A stretch of DNA of 64,000 nt. Source: Elusimicrobiota bacterium. GTDB lineage: Bacteria > Elusimicrobiota > Elusimicrobia > FEN-1173. Position 1 is the first letter of the stretch, and each line of letters opens with the position of its first letter. A model generated the notes under the pieces. That model was not told where the DNA came from, did no database searches, and saw only the letters and a program-made list of their open reading frames with translations. Made by a program: the position numbers and the translations under genes. Of this stretch, positions 8,757 to 16,900 are shown in pieces. The DNA lies in contig JADJJR010000001.1 in the NCBI GenBank assembly GCA_016706425.1, forward strand, positions 2,356,001-2,420,000, in the 5' to 3' direction.

Positions 8757-8792
8757 CCCGCCTCCCCCCGGTTCGCACCGGGAGGAGGCGGG
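8757..8792 (-). terminator. GNRA-loop hairpin terminator of the two-repeat protein gene
   Basis: On the minus strand the stem pairs CCCGCCTCCTCCCGGT with its partner over 16 bp, including one T-G wobble, and closes with a GCGA tetraloop. GTTGCTTTTGG follows, giving a short T-run. It lies about 80 bp past the stop of the 73-residue protein gene. On the plus strand the wobble becomes an A/C mismatch, so minus-strand use is favoured. Confidence 0.6.
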
Positions 8793-8872
8793 ATCAAAAA
8801 GACGTCGGAAAAGAGGGGATGAGCCCACCCACCGCGTCCACGAGCGGTCGCGCCGAAGCGCGCCGGCACTGA

Positions 8873-9094
8873 TTAACGGCGGACCATCTTGGCGCGGGAA
8901 ACGTCTCCCTGCTTGTCCAAGAAGTACAGGAAACCCTTTTCCTTCTTGACGCCAACCTTTGCGACTTTCGTCGGCTTGCCGCCTTTTTTGCCACCACGGG
9001 CCATTTTCGCCCGGGACACGTCCCCCTGCTTGTCGATGAAGTAGAGGTACCCGTCCTCGCGTTTAACGCCGGCTTTCGCCACTTTCTGTGCCAT
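8873..9094 (-). CDS. Small basic protein with two tandem repeats, function unknown
   Basis: A 73-residue, Lys/Arg-rich protein built of two copies of one unit of about 30 residues. Each copy reads roughly KVAKxGVKxExGxLYFxDKQGDVSRAKM. The copies are joined by a basic GGKKGGKP linker. I recognise no characterised family; the strand-turn pattern (GYLYFIDKQGDV / GFLYFLDKQGDV) could make a small beta domain, and the charge suggests nucleic-acid or ribosome binding. The ATG is chosen over a GTG nine bases upstream because GAGGAGG ends eight bases before the ATG and overlaps the GTG. It has its own good promoter and terminator, so it is probably a well-expressed single-gene unit. Confidence 0.8.
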   Translation of the reverse strand: MAQKVAKAGVKREDGYLYFIDKQGDVSRAKMARGGKKGGKPTKVAKVGVKKEKGFLYFLDKQGDVSRAKMVRR

Positions 9095-9137
9095 GTGTGT
9101 CACCTCCTCGTGTGGAAATGCGGTGCTTATGGAAAAA

Positions 9138-9165
9138 ACTGTAACATTTTTTCAACGGATTGCAA
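9138..9165 (-). promoter_or_regulatory. Promoter of the two-repeat protein gene
   Basis: On the minus strand TTGCAA (9165-9160), a 16-bp spacer and TACAGT (9143-9138). The spacer ends in TGT, giving an extended -10. The predicted RNA start near 9131 leaves a leader of about 37 bases carrying GAGGAGG. The rest of the 137-bp gap (9095-9231) shows no other feature. Confidence 0.6.
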
Positions 9166-9231
9166 GCCCCTTCACCGTCGATCCCGCCGGCGATTTCCGT
9201 CGGCCGACGAAACCCCGTTTTTCCGTCGATG

Positions 9232-9462
9232 TCAGGCGCCGAACAGCCGCCCCTGGGGTTCGGGGGATTGGGTGATGAGGCTTTCGCGCAACCAGGCGTC
9301 GATGACGGTTTTCGAAAAGCGGTATTGGCGGCCGATGCGCGACGCCGGGATTTTGCGCGCGCGGATCAGCGCGTAAATTTTGGACTTGCCGATGCCCAGG
9401 TATCCGGCCAACTCCCGGATGTCCATGACCTCTTTAACGGATGACTGTCCATCTTGTGCCAT
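9232..9462 (-). CDS. Excisionase-type helix-turn-helix DNA-binding protein
   Basis: A 76-residue protein with a MerR/excisionase-like winged helix: MDIRELAGYLGIGKSKIYALIR, then IPASRIGRQYRFSKTVIDAWL. This is the HTH_17 pattern shared by phage excisionases and small stand-alone regulators. No integrase, recombinase or attachment site is seen near it, so a housekeeping regulatory role is more likely than prophage excision. The ATG at MAQDGQ is chosen because GGGAGG lies 13 bases before it, whereas the upstream TTG overlaps that site. An internal ATG at MDIREL is an alternative but its AGAGG is too close. A near-consensus promoter precedes it. Confidence 0.88.
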   Translation of the reverse strand: MAQDGQSSVKEVMDIRELAGYLGIGKSKIYALIRARKIPASRIGRQYRFSKTVIDAWLRESLITQSPEPQGRLFGA

Positions 9463-9497
9463 CTTTTGCCGTCGACCTCCCAAAAACCACCGTAAAC

Positions 9498-9526
9498 TTT
9501 ATATCAAGACCTTCGGGGAAAGTCAA
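9498..9526 (-). promoter_or_regulatory. Near-consensus promoter of the excisionase-type gene
   Basis: On the minus strand TTGACT (9526-9521), a 17-bp spacer and TATAAA (9503-9498), the best sigma-70-type match in the window. The -35 overlaps the stop codon of rmlD. The predicted leader is about 29 bases. Confidence 0.7.
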
Positions 9527-10377
9527 AACGATTGTTTCAGATAATCGGCGAGAGCCTCGCGCCAAGGGCGGAGCGGGGCGAGCCCCAGGGCGGCCAGGCG
9601 TTCGCTGGCGAGGCGGGTGTCGGGGGCGCGGCGAATTTTCCCGGGCCAATCCTTGGCGGAGATGGGCGTCACCGCCCCGCGCCCTCCGACGGCGGCGACG
9701 ACGTCGCGGGCCAAATCATAAATGGACGCGCCGCCCGCGTTGACGAGGTGATAGACGCCCCCCGGCGGGGCGCGACCGATCAACGCCCAGGTCTTCTCCG
9801 CCAAATCCGCCGTAAACGTGGGCGACATGGCGATGTCGGTGACGGCCCGCACGGGTTCGCCCCGGCGGGCACGGGCGGCGAGGGCCTCGACGAAATTTCC
9901 CCCCTTGGCGCGGGACCCGGCCCGGCCGAAGAGACCCGCGCTCCGCACCACCAGGTGCCCGGGATCGGCGGACAGAACGAAGCGTTCCCCGTCGTATTTG
10001 GAGAGGCCGTAGACGTTGATGGGGTTGGGCGCGTCGGATTCCACGTACGGGGCGCCCTTGCGTCCGTCGAAAACGAAATCCGTTGAGAAATGGAGCAGGC
10101 GCGCGCCGGCCGCCGCGCAGGCCGACGCGAGGGAGCGGACGGCCCAGGTGTTCACGGCGAAAACGGCGGCGGGTTCGTCCTCGGCGGCGTCGGTGCGATT
10201 GTCGGCGGCGGCGTTCAACACCCAATCGGGGCGGGCGTCCGACAGGCGGCGCGCCAGCGCGGCGGCGTCGGTGATGTTGAGGTCGGTCCGGCCCAGCGCG
10301 GTCAGCGCGTGGTCGGGGTTCGTCCGCGCGAGGTCGGACCCGAGCTGGCCCGTCGCCCCGAGGACGAGGACCCGCAT
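9523..10377 (-). CDS. rmlD: dTDP-4-dehydrorhamnose reductase
   Basis: A 284-residue short-chain dehydrogenase of the RmlD family, which reduces dTDP-4-keto-L-rhamnose to dTDP-L-rhamnose with NAD(P)H. It shows VLVLGATGQLGSDL at the N-terminus, the family's STDFVFDG motif (around residue 108) and the catalytic YGLSKYDGE. Length matches the family. The start ATG is four bases after asd's stop; the ORF extends upstream only through asd. No rmlA, rmlB or rmlC is seen in the window, so the rest of the pathway must be elsewhere, or this enzyme reduces another nucleotide keto-sugar. Pairing with asd is unusual and probably reflects simple co-transcription. Confidence 0.9.
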   Translation of the reverse strand: MRVLVLGATGQLGSDLARTNPDHALTALGRTDLNITDAAALARRLSDARPDWVLNAAADNRTDAAEDEPAAVFAVNTWAVRSLASACAAAGARLLHFSTDFVFDGRKGAPYVESDAPNPINVYGLSKYDGERFVLSADPGHLVVRSAGLFGRAGSRAKGGNFVEALAARARRGEPVRAVTDIAMSPTFTADLAEKTWALIGRAPPGGVYHLVNAGGASIYDLARDVVAAVGGRGAVTPISAKDWPGKIRRAPDTRLASERLAALGLAPLRPWREALADYLKQSF

Positions 10378-10381
10378 CGCG

Positions 10382-11425
10382 TCAGCGCGCGGCGACGGCC
10401 GGCTTGACCCAATCGCGTTGGGCCAGGACTTCGGCGATTTGAACGGCGTTGAGGGCCGCGCCTTTGCGCAGGTTGTCGCCCACGACCCAGAACGCCAGGG
10501 CGTGGTCGTCGAAGAGATCGCGGCGGATGCGCCCGACCAGGGACTCGTCGCGCCCCTCGGCCAGGATCGGCATGGGGCAGGTGACCCCGTCCAGGGGCGA
10601 CTTTTCATCGACCACCCGGACGCCGGGGGCCTGGGCGAACACCGCGCGGGCGGCGTCCGGCGGGATGGGTTTTTCGGTCTGGATCCAAACGGATTCGCCG
10701 TGGCCCACATAGGCCGGAACGCGCACCGTCGTGACCGCCACGTGGATGGAGTCGTCGCCGAGGATTTTGTGGGTCTCCTTGATGACTTTCCATTCCTCGT
10801 TGGAATAGCCCTCTTCCTCGATGGCCCAGTTGTTGGCCAGGACGTTGAAGGCGATGGGGTTCGGGAAACCGTTCAAGTCGGTGATTTTTTCGCCCTTGAG
10901 GGCGGCTTCCGTCTGTTTGCGCAGGCCGTCGATGCCTTTGGCCCCCGCGCCGGAGACGGCCTGGTAGGTGGAGATCACCGCCCGCTTCACGCGGAAGACC
11001 TTGTGCAGGGGGCCGAGACCCATCAAGATGATGGCCGTGGTGCAATTGGGGTTGGCGATGATGCCGCGGTGATTTCTGAGGGCGTCCCCGTTGATCTCGG
11101 GGATCACGAGCGGCACGTCGTCTTTCATGCGGTAATCGGAGCCGTTGTCGATGACGACCGCGCCGCGCTTGACCGCCTCGGGGCCGAAGGTCAGGGCCGC
11201 GCCTTTTTCGCCTTCGGTGCCGGCGAAAAGCGCGATGTCGACGCCGTCGAAGGCGTCGGGGGTGGTTTCTTTCACCGCGTAAGAGCGGCCGTCGATGTCG
11301 AGCGTCCGGGCGCTCCGCGCGAGCACGCGCAACTCGGACATCGGAAATTTTCGTTGGTTCAAAATGCGCACCATCTGGACGCCGACGGCGCCCGCGCCCA
11401 CCACCGCCACACGGTATTGTTTCAC
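10382..11425 (-). CDS. asd: Aspartate-semialdehyde dehydrogenase
   Basis: A 347-residue enzyme that reduces L-4-aspartyl phosphate to aspartate semialdehyde with NADPH, the branch point to lysine/diaminopimelate, methionine and threonine. It has the nucleotide-binding VVGAGAVGVQMV and the nucleophile motif ANPNCTT with Cys128; VIDNGSDYRM and the later GFPNPIAFN region are also as expected. The start is GTG with GGAGG nine bases upstream; the 66 codons upstream in frame include the intergenic region and dnaE's end and lack a ribosome site. It lies downstream of dnaE on the same strand, with its own candidate -10, and just ahead of rmlD. Confidence 0.97.
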   Translation of the reverse strand: MKQYRVAVVGAGAVGVQMVRILNQRKFPMSELRVLARSARTLDIDGRSYAVKETTPDAFDGVDIALFAGTEGEKGAALTFGPEAVKRGAVVIDNGSDYRMKDDVPLVIPEINGDALRNHRGIIANPNCTTAIILMGLGPLHKVFRVKRAVISTYQAVSGAGAKGIDGLRKQTEAALKGEKITDLNGFPNPIAFNVLANNWAIEEEGYSNEEWKVIKETHKILGDDSIHVAVTTVRVPAYVGHGESVWIQTEKPIPPDAARAVFAQAPGVRVVDEKSPLDGVTCPMPILAEGRDESLVGRIRRDLFDDHALAFWVVGDNLRKGAALNAVQIAEVLAQRDWVKPAVAAR

Positions 11426-11471
11426 GATCGTTCCTCCGGAAATAGAAAAACCGCTGGGGGCGGTTGGAGGT

Positions 11472-11477
11472 ATTATA
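11472..11477 (-). promoter_or_regulatory. Candidate -10 of asd
   Basis: TATAAT on the minus strand inside an 11-bp palindrome (GGTATtATACC read on plus), 46 bp before the asd GTG. No convincing -35 is present, since that region is the end of dnaE. The palindrome could be an operator. Confidence 0.4.
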
Positions 11478-11481
11478 CCAA

Positions 11482-14400
11482 TTACGCCTGAAGTTCGACG
11501 GCGCCGCGGCCCACCAGGTTTTCCAATTCGTGAATCAACCCGTCGGTGGGCGTCACTTTTTCCTCGCTGACCAGGTGGTAAACGCCGTGGGTGGGAGTCG
11601 ACAGTTCGAAGCAGAGGCGGCACCCGCCGGGGTGCGCGGCGGCGACGCGGTGCAGGCGGGCCACGGCGTCGTCCGCCAAGCCGGCCGTCGACAGGCGAAC
11701 GACGACGCGTTTGACAAACCGTTCCCGGGCGTCTTTCAGCCCGACGGCCTCTTCCACAAGCAGGTTTTTATCGTCGGCGCGCGGTTCCACCCGGCCTTTG
11801 ACAACGACCATTTCGTGGGCCACGAGGATTTTGGCCAGCGCGGGGGTGTACGTCTTCGGAAAGACGACGCACTCCACCTCGCCGTCCAGATCCTCCAATT
11901 TGAATCGGCTCATGGCGTGTCCGTTTTTGGTGATCGTTTTTTTGGTGTTCGCGATCATGCCGGCGACGCGCACGATGCCCGACTCGGGCAACCGTCCCAG
12001 GGTGTGGGTGGTGTAGGAACTGAGTTCGCGTCGGTAGCGGGCCAAGGGATGGCCCGACAGATAGAACCCCAGGACCTCCTTCTCGTGGGCGAGCAGTTCG
12101 TGCTCCGACCAAACGGCCGGGGCCCCGGCCCCGGAGGTGGGGCGCGGGGGCGGCGCCATCACCCCGCCCAAATCGAACAAGGCCGCCTGACCGGACTGGG
12201 CCTCCGCGCGAACGCTCGAGGCGCGGTCCAGGGCGCCCACGACGCGGTCGAACAACTGGGCGCGCCAGCGGGCCAACTCGGACATGCGGACTTCCTCCGT
12301 CTCCTCCCCCAGGACGGGGCGGAAACGGTCGAAGGCACCGGCCTTGACGAGGGATTCCAGCACTTTGCGGTTCGTCTGGCGGGTGTCCACCCGGGCACAG
12401 AAATCCTCCAGGGATTCAAAGGGCCCCCGCGCCCGCGCCGCGAGCACGGACGCCACGGCCCCGTCGCCCACGTTTTTCACCGCCAACAGCCCGAAACGGA
12501 TCTGGCCTTTCGGGGCCTTGGCGCCGCTCTCGATGGCGAACACGGTCATGGAGGCCTGGACGTCGGGGGGCAGGATCTCGAGCCCCATGTCCTGGGCCTC
12601 GCCCATATAGGTCACGAGCTTCGACTCGACCTCTTTGGATCCGAGGGCCGAGTGCCCGATTTCCGAAGTCAAGACCGCGGTCATGAATTCCACGGGGTAG
12701 TTGGCCTTGAGGAAAGCGGTTTGGTAACTGACGAGGCCGTAGGCCGAGGCGTGGCTCTTGTTGAACCCGTACCCGCCGAACTGGACCACGAGGTCGAACA
12801 CTTTTTCGGCGATTTTCCGGTCGACGTCCTTCTCTTTGCAGCCCTTCAAAAACGTGTCCTTCTGTTGCTGGAGGATCTCGGGGATCTTTTTACCCATGGC
12901 TTTGCGGAGGAGGTCCGCCTGCCCCGGCGTGTAGCCGGCCAAGACCTGGGCGATCTGCATCACCTGTTCCTGATAGACGATGATGCCGTAGGTGTCCTTG
13001 AGCAACGGTTCGAGCAGGGGGTGGTCGAACTTGACCTTGGAGCGCGCGTGCTTGCGCGCGACGAACTCGTCCAACATGCCCGAGCCCATGGGGCCGGGCC
13101 GGTAGAGCGAAATGAGCGCCACCACGTCGGAAAGGGTGGTCGGCTTCAGCTTGCGCAGAAGGTCCCGCATGCCGCCGGATTCGAGCTGAAACACCCCGGC
13201 CGTCCGCGCCTGGGCCAGCAGTTTGAAGGTGGCCGGGTCGTCCAAGGGAATCTTGTCGATGTCGAACTCCGCCGCGTGGCGCTCGCGTACCAGGTTCACG
13301 GCGTCGCGGATCACCGAGAGGGTCCGCAGGCCCAGGAAGTCCACTTTCAAAAGGCCCAGCTTCAGCAGTCCTTCGTCGTTGTACTGCGTGGTGATGACGT
13401 CGCGGGACCCCTTGGCCAGGGGCACGTGCTCGGTCAATTCCCCCGCGGCGATGATCGTGCCGGCGGCGTGGACGCCCGTGTGCCGTTTAAGGCCCTCGAG
13501 CTTTTGGGCGAGGTCCAGGAGTTTTTTGATCCGGGGATCGGTTTTGTAGAGCTGTTGGAGTTCGGGCACAGCCTGGAGCGCGGTGTGGATGGTGGTGCCG
13601 AGCTCCCGGGGGATCAGCCGGCACACCTTGTCGACCTCGGGGAGCGGCAGGTCGAGCACGCGCCCCACGTCCCGCACAACCAGGCGGGCCAGCATCGAGC
13701 CGAACGTGATGATCTGGGCCACGCAGGTTTCGCCGTATTTGTGGCGCACGTAGTCGATGACCTTTTCGCGACCGTCATCGGAAAAGTCGATGTCCAAATC
13801 GGGCATGGACCGCCGTTCCGGATTCAAAAAGCGCTCGAACAGGAGGCCGTTCTGAAGGGGGTCGATGTTCGTGATGCTGAGGGCGAAGGCGGTCAGGGCG
13901 CCGGCGCCCGACCCGCGCCCCGGGCCCACGGGCACCCCTTGGCTCCGGGCGTAATGGATGAAATCCCAGACGATGAGGAAGTAGGTGGCGAACCCCATCT
14001 TTCGGATGATGCCCAATTCGTAATCCAGGCGGGTTTTGTAGTCGGGGCGGATGTGGCCGAACCGTTTTTTGAGGCCCTCCAGGCACAGCTTCTCGAGGTA
14101 ACTCTCGGGGGACTCGCCGACCGGCACGTCGTAGCGCGGCAGGAGGATTTGGTTGAACTTGAGGTTCAATTGAGACCGCTCGGCGATGGCGAGGGTGTTG
14201 GCGAGGGCCTGGGGCACCTCGCCGAAGACCTTCAGCATCTCCTCGGTCGACTTGTAATAAAACTCCGGGGCGGCGTATTTGAGGCGTTTCGGGTCGTCGA
14301 GGGTTTTCCCCGTGCCGATGCACAGAAGGACGTCGTGCGCGAAGGCGTCCTCCTTGCGGAAATAGTGGCAGTCGTTGGTCGCCACGAGCGGCGCGTCGAA

Positions 14401-15012
14401 GCGCTGGGCCAACTCCACCAACCGGGGGAAGACCTTCCGCTGGTCGGGCAGTCCGTGGTCCATCAACTCGACATAGAAATTGTCCTTGCCGAAGATCTGC
14501 CGGTATCCGTCCAGGGCCCTTTCGGCGCGGGCCGTGTCGTCGCGGAGGAGGGCGCTGGACACCTCGCCCTTTAAGCAGCCCGACAGCCCCACCAACCCTT
14601 CGGCGTGCTGGGCCAGGATTTCCCGGTCGATGCGGGGCTTGTAGTAGTACCCCTCGAGGTAAGCCCGGGACGTCAACTTCATGAGGTTTTTGTACCCCAC
14701 GTCGCTGGTCGCCAAAATGGTGAGATGGTTGGACGCCTCGGAGGGACTGCCCTTGCGGTCGAGCCGGGACTCCGGGGCGATGTAGGCCTCGATCCCGATG
14801 ATGGGCTTGATGCCCACCTCGGTGCAGACCGAATAGAACTCAATCGCGCCGAACAGGTTGCCGTGATCGGTCACGGCCAGGGCCGGGAACTTGGCCGCCG
14901 CCATGGCGCGTATGAATTCGGAGGGATTCCCCTTTTCGTCCGTCAGACGAGTGGCGCCGTCCAACAGACTGTATTCCGTGTGATTGTGCAGGTGAACGAA
15001 GGGGGGAGTCAT
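11482..15012 (-). CDS. dnaE: DNA polymerase III alpha subunit
   Basis: A 1176-residue replicative polymerase of the DnaE1 type (E. coli 1160). An N-terminal PHP domain (FVHLHNHTEYSLLDGA) is followed by the polymerase core with catalytic PDLDIDFSD and VDFLGLRTL, helix-hairpin-helix DNA-binding segments, and a C-terminal OB fold (VRVAGMIANTKKTITKNG). The protein begins directly at the PHP domain, which fixes the start at this ATG. There is no Shine-Dalgarno, and a consensus-like promoter ends only 12 bp before the ATG. It is divergent from a secreted glycosidase-like gene. Nothing is missing or disrupted. Confidence 0.99.
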   Translation of the reverse strand: MTPPFVHLHNHTEYSLLDGATRLTDEKGNPSEFIRAMAAAKFPALAVTDHGNLFGAIEFYSVCTEVGIKPIIGIEAYIAPESRLDRKGSPSEASNHLTILATSDVGYKNLMKLTSRAYLEGYYYKPRIDREILAQHAEGLVGLSGCLKGEVSSALLRDDTARAERALDGYRQIFGKDNFYVELMDHGLPDQRKVFPRLVELAQRFDAPLVATNDCHYFRKEDAFAHDVLLCIGTGKTLDDPKRLKYAAPEFYYKSTEEMLKVFGEVPQALANTLAIAERSQLNLKFNQILLPRYDVPVGESPESYLEKLCLEGLKKRFGHIRPDYKTRLDYELGIIRKMGFATYFLIVWDFIHYARSQGVPVGPGRGSGAGALTAFALSITNIDPLQNGLLFERFLNPERRSMPDLDIDFSDDGREKVIDYVRHKYGETCVAQIITFGSMLARLVVRDVGRVLDLPLPEVDKVCRLIPRELGTTIHTALQAVPELQQLYKTDPRIKKLLDLAQKLEGLKRHTGVHAAGTIIAAGELTEHVPLAKGSRDVITTQYNDEGLLKLGLLKVDFLGLRTLSVIRDAVNLVRERHAAEFDIDKIPLDDPATFKLLAQARTAGVFQLESGGMRDLLRKLKPTTLSDVVALISLYRPGPMGSGMLDEFVARKHARSKVKFDHPLLEPLLKDTYGIIVYQEQVMQIAQVLAGYTPGQADLLRKAMGKKIPEILQQQKDTFLKGCKEKDVDRKIAEKVFDLVVQFGGYGFNKSHASAYGLVSYQTAFLKANYPVEFMTAVLTSEIGHSALGSKEVESKLVTYMGEAQDMGLEILPPDVQASMTVFAIESGAKAPKGQIRFGLLAVKNVGDGAVASVLAARARGPFESLEDFCARVDTRQTNRKVLESLVKAGAFDRFRPVLGEETEEVRMSELARWRAQLFDRVVGALDRASSVRAEAQSGQAALFDLGGVMAPPPRPTSGAGAPAVWSEHELLAHEKEVLGFYLSGHPLARYRRELSSYTTHTLGRLPESGIVRVAGMIANTKKTITKNGHAMSRFKLEDLDGEVECVVFPKTYTPALAKILVAHEMVVVKGRVEPRADDKNLLVEEAVGLKDARERFVKRVVVRLSTAGLADDAVARLHRVAAAHPGGCRLCFELSTPTHGVYHLVSEEKVTPTDGLIHELENLVGRGAVELQA

Positions 15013-15024
15013 GGGCGGGGACCC

Positions 15025-15053
15025 ATTATAGCCGATCGCCGCGGAGCCCGCAA
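15025..15053 (-). promoter_or_regulatory. Promoter of dnaE, close to the start codon
   Basis: On the minus strand TTGCGG (15053-15048), exactly 17 bp, then TATAAT (15030-15025). The ATG follows 12 bp later, so the RNA should start about five bases before it. Confidence 0.7.
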
Positions 15054-15056
15054 ACC

Positions 15057-15076
15057 GTTACAACTATGTTACAACT
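15057..15076. repeat. Direct repeat GTTACAACT, one helical turn apart
   Basis: Two identical 9-mers at 15057-15065 and 15068-15076, spaced 11 bp start to start. They lie immediately upstream of the dnaE -35 and in the 106-bp gap shared with the divergent gene. The spacing suits a transcription factor bound on one face of the helix. Confidence 0.45.
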
Positions 15077-15118
15077 CCTTTGGGGGAATTTCCCTTTGGG
15101 TGATGTACCCTTGCCGGC

Positions 15119-16783
15119 ATGAAAGCGACGCGCCTGCTGGTTTTGCTCCCCCTCCTTTTGACGGTCCGACCCCTTCACGCGAAGGGGTCGGATTGGGACA
15201 GCCCCGGCCTTTGGACTATTGATACCGACGGGCTGAGCGCCCTCAACGTCCAACCGGGCAAGGGCATTGACGGTTTGCGGCTCGACCTCCGCTACACCCT
15301 CGCCGGTCCCGGCGCGCGGTGGGTGCAAATGGCGCGCGCCTGGACCGACGGTCCGCTGAACGGGAAACCGCTGTGTTTTGTTTTCCGCTCCAACGGGGCG
15401 GCCACGCTGGAGGTCAAAATCATCGACGCCGACGGGTCCAATTTCCTCTGCCGTTACCCCCTGGAACGCCACGGCTCGCGCTGGGAATCGGTGGTCTTGT
15501 ATAAGGACAGCTTTGAGTACGGTTGGGGAGGGAACTCCACCCTCGACCGTCCGGTGCAAATCGCGTTGGCCATCGCGGGAACCGCCGAATCGGGAACCTT
15601 GTCCATCGATGAAATCGGCCTGGGCCGGCCGGGTCTGCCCGCGACGCCAACCCCTGACGGGCCGCGCCTCGATCCCCACCGGCACAAAAAAGGCTTCGGG
15701 TTCGCTCAACGCCGCCACCGGGCCGCCCGGCCCGAGGACCCGCGGGTCTACGAATGGCTCAAAGCCGTCCAGGACACGGCGTCCCTCGAAAAACAATTGT
15801 TGCCCTCCATGGAGGACAACCGCGCGCAAACCTTCAACAACGCCCTCGCCGCCCTGGTGTTCATTTTAAAAGACGATCGGGAACGGGCGGAACGGATCCT
15901 GGACTATTACAGCGCCGCGGCCGTCCGGGAGAACCGCACCAAGAACCGACAGAACTTTTTCTACCGGGGCGAGCCCCGGGGGTTTTTCCAGGACATGTTC
16001 CTGCGGGACTCCTCCGAGGGGCTCGCGGGGGACGCCCCCGCGAACACCGACCGCTGGATGGGGGACATGGCGTGGCTGCTGATCGCCTACCGGCACTACG
16101 AACGGCGTTACGACCCCGCGCGCTACGCCGACGTCACAGCCCTTTTGACCCAATGGCTGATTTTCAACTTTAAGCCGGTGAACGGCGGCGGCTACGTGCA
16201 ACACGGTTGGCGGAAAGGCGACACCGCGCTTCACGAGACCAACGGGCACCCGGAAGGCAACATCGACGCCGCCGCGGCCCTCCGCCTGTCCGGACGAAAG
16301 GATCTGGCTGAAAATATCGACCGATGGCTCACAAGGACGATCGGCGGGAACCGACTGCCCCTTGACCTTTACACCTGGCGCGTCCTCGCCCGCCCCGAGG
16401 GAGGCGGCGACCTGCTCTCCATTCCCGAAAACGACCTCCGCTACCGCAAGCGCCTGCGGGTCAACGGCCGGGCCGTGTGGGGGTTCTTCCATTCGGCGGC
16501 GGTCGACGTCGACAATATATGGGCGGACGGCATCGGCCACATGGCCTGCGCGTATTACGCCGTGGGCAACACGGCGCGGGGCCACTTCTACGCAAACCAG
16601 TTGGACGCGTTGCTCATCCCCCGCCTGATCGACGGGCGCGCGGTCAAAGCCCTGCCGTACGCCGCCAACACCGAAGGCGGATTCGACTGGGTCAAAACGG
16701 ACCGCGGTTTCACGTCCGCCGCCGCGTGGTACATCTTCGCCAAAAACCGCTTCAACCCCCTCACCCTCACCCGCACCCCCTGA
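15119..16783 (+). CDS. Secreted glycosidase-like protein with helical barrel
   Basis: A 554-residue exported protein. A signal peptide occupies residues 1-21, ending PLHA. Residues about 25-170 look like a carbohydrate-binding or jelly-roll domain (WVQMARAWTDGPLNGKPL, FEYGWGG). Residues about 200-545 look like an (alpha/alpha)6 barrel: repeated helices with DRWMGDMAWLLIAYRHYE, HETNGHPEGNIDAAAALR and DNIWADGIGHMACAYY, where acidic residues could be catalytic. It resembles uncharacterised glycoside-hydrolase-like proteins, and the substrate is unknown. No Shine-Dalgarno is visible, and a TACCCT seven bases before the ATG could be a -10 for a leaderless mRNA. The next gene is 117 bp away with its own promoter candidate. 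Confidence 0.72.
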   Translation: MKATRLLVLLPLLLTVRPLHAKGSDWDSPGLWTIDTDGLSALNVQPGKGIDGLRLDLRYTLAGPGARWVQMARAWTDGPLNGKPLCFVFRSNGAATLEVKIIDADGSNFLCRYPLERHGSRWESVVLYKDSFEYGWGGNSTLDRPVQIALAIAGTAESGTLSIDEIGLGRPGLPATPTPDGPRLDPHRHKKGFGFAQRRHRAARPEDPRVYEWLKAVQDTASLEKQLLPSMEDNRAQTFNNALAALVFILKDDRERAERILDYYSAAAVRENRTKNRQNFFYRGEPRGFFQDMFLRDSSEGLAGDAPANTDRWMGDMAWLLIAYRHYERRYDPARYADVTALLTQWLIFNFKPVNGGGYVQHGWRKGDTALHETNGHPEGNIDAAAALRLSGRKDLAENIDRWLTRTIGGNRLPLDLYTWRVLARPEGGGDLLSIPENDLRYRKRLRVNGRAVWGFFHSAAVDVDNIWADGIGHMACAYYAVGNTARGHFYANQLDALLIPRLIDGRAVKALPYAANTEGGFDWVKTDRGFTSAAAWYIFAKNRFNPLTLTRTP

Positions 16784-16800
16784 CGCCGGGGAGAAATCCC

Positions 16801-16829
16801 TTGACGACCCGCCATTCCGGGGACACAAT
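16801..16829 (+). promoter_or_regulatory. Candidate promoter of the RND/ThiF/LolA/OMP operon
   Basis: TTGACG (16801-16806), 17 bp, CACAAT (16824-16829). It would give a leader of about 65 bases. The sequence just before the ATG (16879-16900) is A/C-rich and lacks a Shine-Dalgarno. Confidence 0.45.
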
Positions 16830-16900
16830 AGCCTCGTGGGGCCCCGACGAACCGTGGTCGCGGTCCCCTTCACCCGGAGCCTTCTAAAACACAAAACACA

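Noticed and set aside
8481..8869. Two minus-strand frames of 115 and 88 codons in the gap between the SUI1 and two-repeat genes
   Set aside because: They run through the hairpins, lack ribosome sites, and one overlaps the SUI1 gene. The products are low-complexity.
9232..9462. Prophage excisionase with a nearby integrated element
   Set aside because: No integrase, phage gene, direct-repeat att pair or tRNA boundary is present within 20 kb, so a stand-alone regulator is the simpler reading.
11464..14574. 1036-codon open frame on the plus strand
   Set aside because: Lies wholly over dnaE on the other strand. DnaE motifs are intact over the whole length, so the plus frame is a shadow.
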